Source of the DNA: Actinomycetes bacterium
GTDB taxonomy: Bacteria > Actinomycetota > Acidimicrobiia > Acidimicrobiales > RAAP-2
Direction: 5' to 3'
Length of the DNA stretch: 64,000 nucleotides
Assembly: GCA_021801235.1 (NCBI GenBank)
Contig: JAJYYG010000138.1
Span: forward strand, 1-64,000
Below, piece after piece: positions 63,732 through 64,000 of this stretch. A model generated the notes under the pieces. That model was not told the DNA's origin. It saw nothing but the letters and a program-made list of their open reading frames with translations, and did no database searches. Every line of letters starts with the position of its first letter. The stretch's first letter is position 1. The position numbers were made by a program, and so were the translations under genes.

Positions 63732-64000
63732 TACCGGCCTCCGGGGACGTCCGGCGGGTCGTGCGTTGCGTCCGGCGTTCCTCCGCCCCCGGCGCGCGTG
63801 CCCCACAGCACCAGCCCACCCCCGAGGCTCATCAGGCGGACCCCGATGTGCTCGAACCCGGCCCGCCGCCAAGCGTCGATGGTCCACGGCAGGGGGTAGC
63901 GCCGGTAGTGTCGCGAGATGTTGGGACCGAGGAAACATCCCACCGTGAACCAGGCCCTGCCTCCGGTGATCCCGCCGGCCACCGGGAGCACCAGCCGGGT
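63731..64000 (-). CDS. SAM-dependent methyltransferase C-terminus (5' part outside window)
   Basis: The last 89 codons of a gene running out of the window on the minus strand. LVLPVAGGITGGRAWFTVGCFLGPNISRHYRRYPLPWTIDAWRRAGFEHIGVRLMSLGGGLVLWGTR has the terminal beta-hairpin pattern of class I methyltransferases of the UbiE/COQ5 type (AGFEHIGVRLMSLGGGLVLWG). The SAM-binding motifs are outside. It is coupled to the downstream membrane gene. Confidence 0.65.
   Translation of the reverse strand, partial: TRLVLPVAGGITGGRAWFTVGCFLGPNISRHYRRYPLPWTIDAWRRAGFEHIGVRLMSLGGGLVLWGTRAGGGGTPDATHDPPDVPGGR

Overview
The window is a very GC-rich, densely coded actinobacterial chromosome segment with many GTG starts. 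The gene content fits an Acidimicrobiia-like bacterium: coenzyme F420 genes (cofD, cofE), a secA-prfB-ftsE-ftsX block, DUF3039 and DUF5719 proteins, an HTH_67/SCO6745-type protein and proteins with the 42-residue GYW...VASDGG repeat. This placement is inference from families; there is no rRNA or other marker gene here.

Layout. 1-6029: a nucleotide-sugar and glycosyltransferase operon in which many genes overlap as GTGA/ATGA (UDP-glucose dehydrogenase 3' end, UDP-glucuronate decarboxylase, two GT2 enzymes, an unknown membrane protein, a mannose-1-phosphate guanylyltransferase and an epimerase). 6186-9785: DEAD-box helicase, FKBP isomerase and the cofDE pair. 9854-20243: three tandem GT4 glycosyltransferases, an SDR epimerase, a small helical protein, a giant GT2-membrane fusion and a DUF5719 protein. 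20310-28425: MpaB-type oxygenase, FAD oxidase, acetyl-CoA synthetase, FtsH, CPBP protease. 28427-36086: PTPS-related membrane protein, a repeat-rich secreted protein, and manB, a Trm112-like gene and pgi/pmi. 36189-42971: a probable raiA-motif RNA, hpf, secA, prfB, ftsE, ftsX. 43000-46700: an exported lipase, then a less GC-rich island with a BrnT/BrnA-like toxin-antitoxin pair, a lipoprotein and gene-free stretches. 46717-52023: rmlA, UbiB kinase, acyl-CoA ligase, acyl-CoA dehydrogenase. 52093-55965: archaeal-type riboflavin synthase divergent from bioA-bioF-bioD. 55997-64000: HTH_67 protein, NfeD-SPFH pair, ABC-F, dusB, maf, DUF3039, SRPBCC protein, membrane protein and a methyltransferase 3' end.

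Working together. The sugar genes can supply GDP-mannose (pgi/pmi, manB, guanylyltransferase), UDP-xylose (dehydrogenase, decarboxylase) and dTDP-glucose (rmlA) to at least six glycosyltransferases, probably for cell-envelope glycans.

Two features run through the whole window. First, at least fifteen start codons sit 5 to 9 bases after a TANNNT hexamer, the arrangement of leaderless transcripts. Second, short tandem repeats are unusually frequent at gene edges. Two of them multiply a -10-like element directly in front of a start codon (62397-62468 and 52649-52682), and one multiplies GTG codons at the maf/dusB junction. These repeat-built gene starts are the most interesting signal I found.
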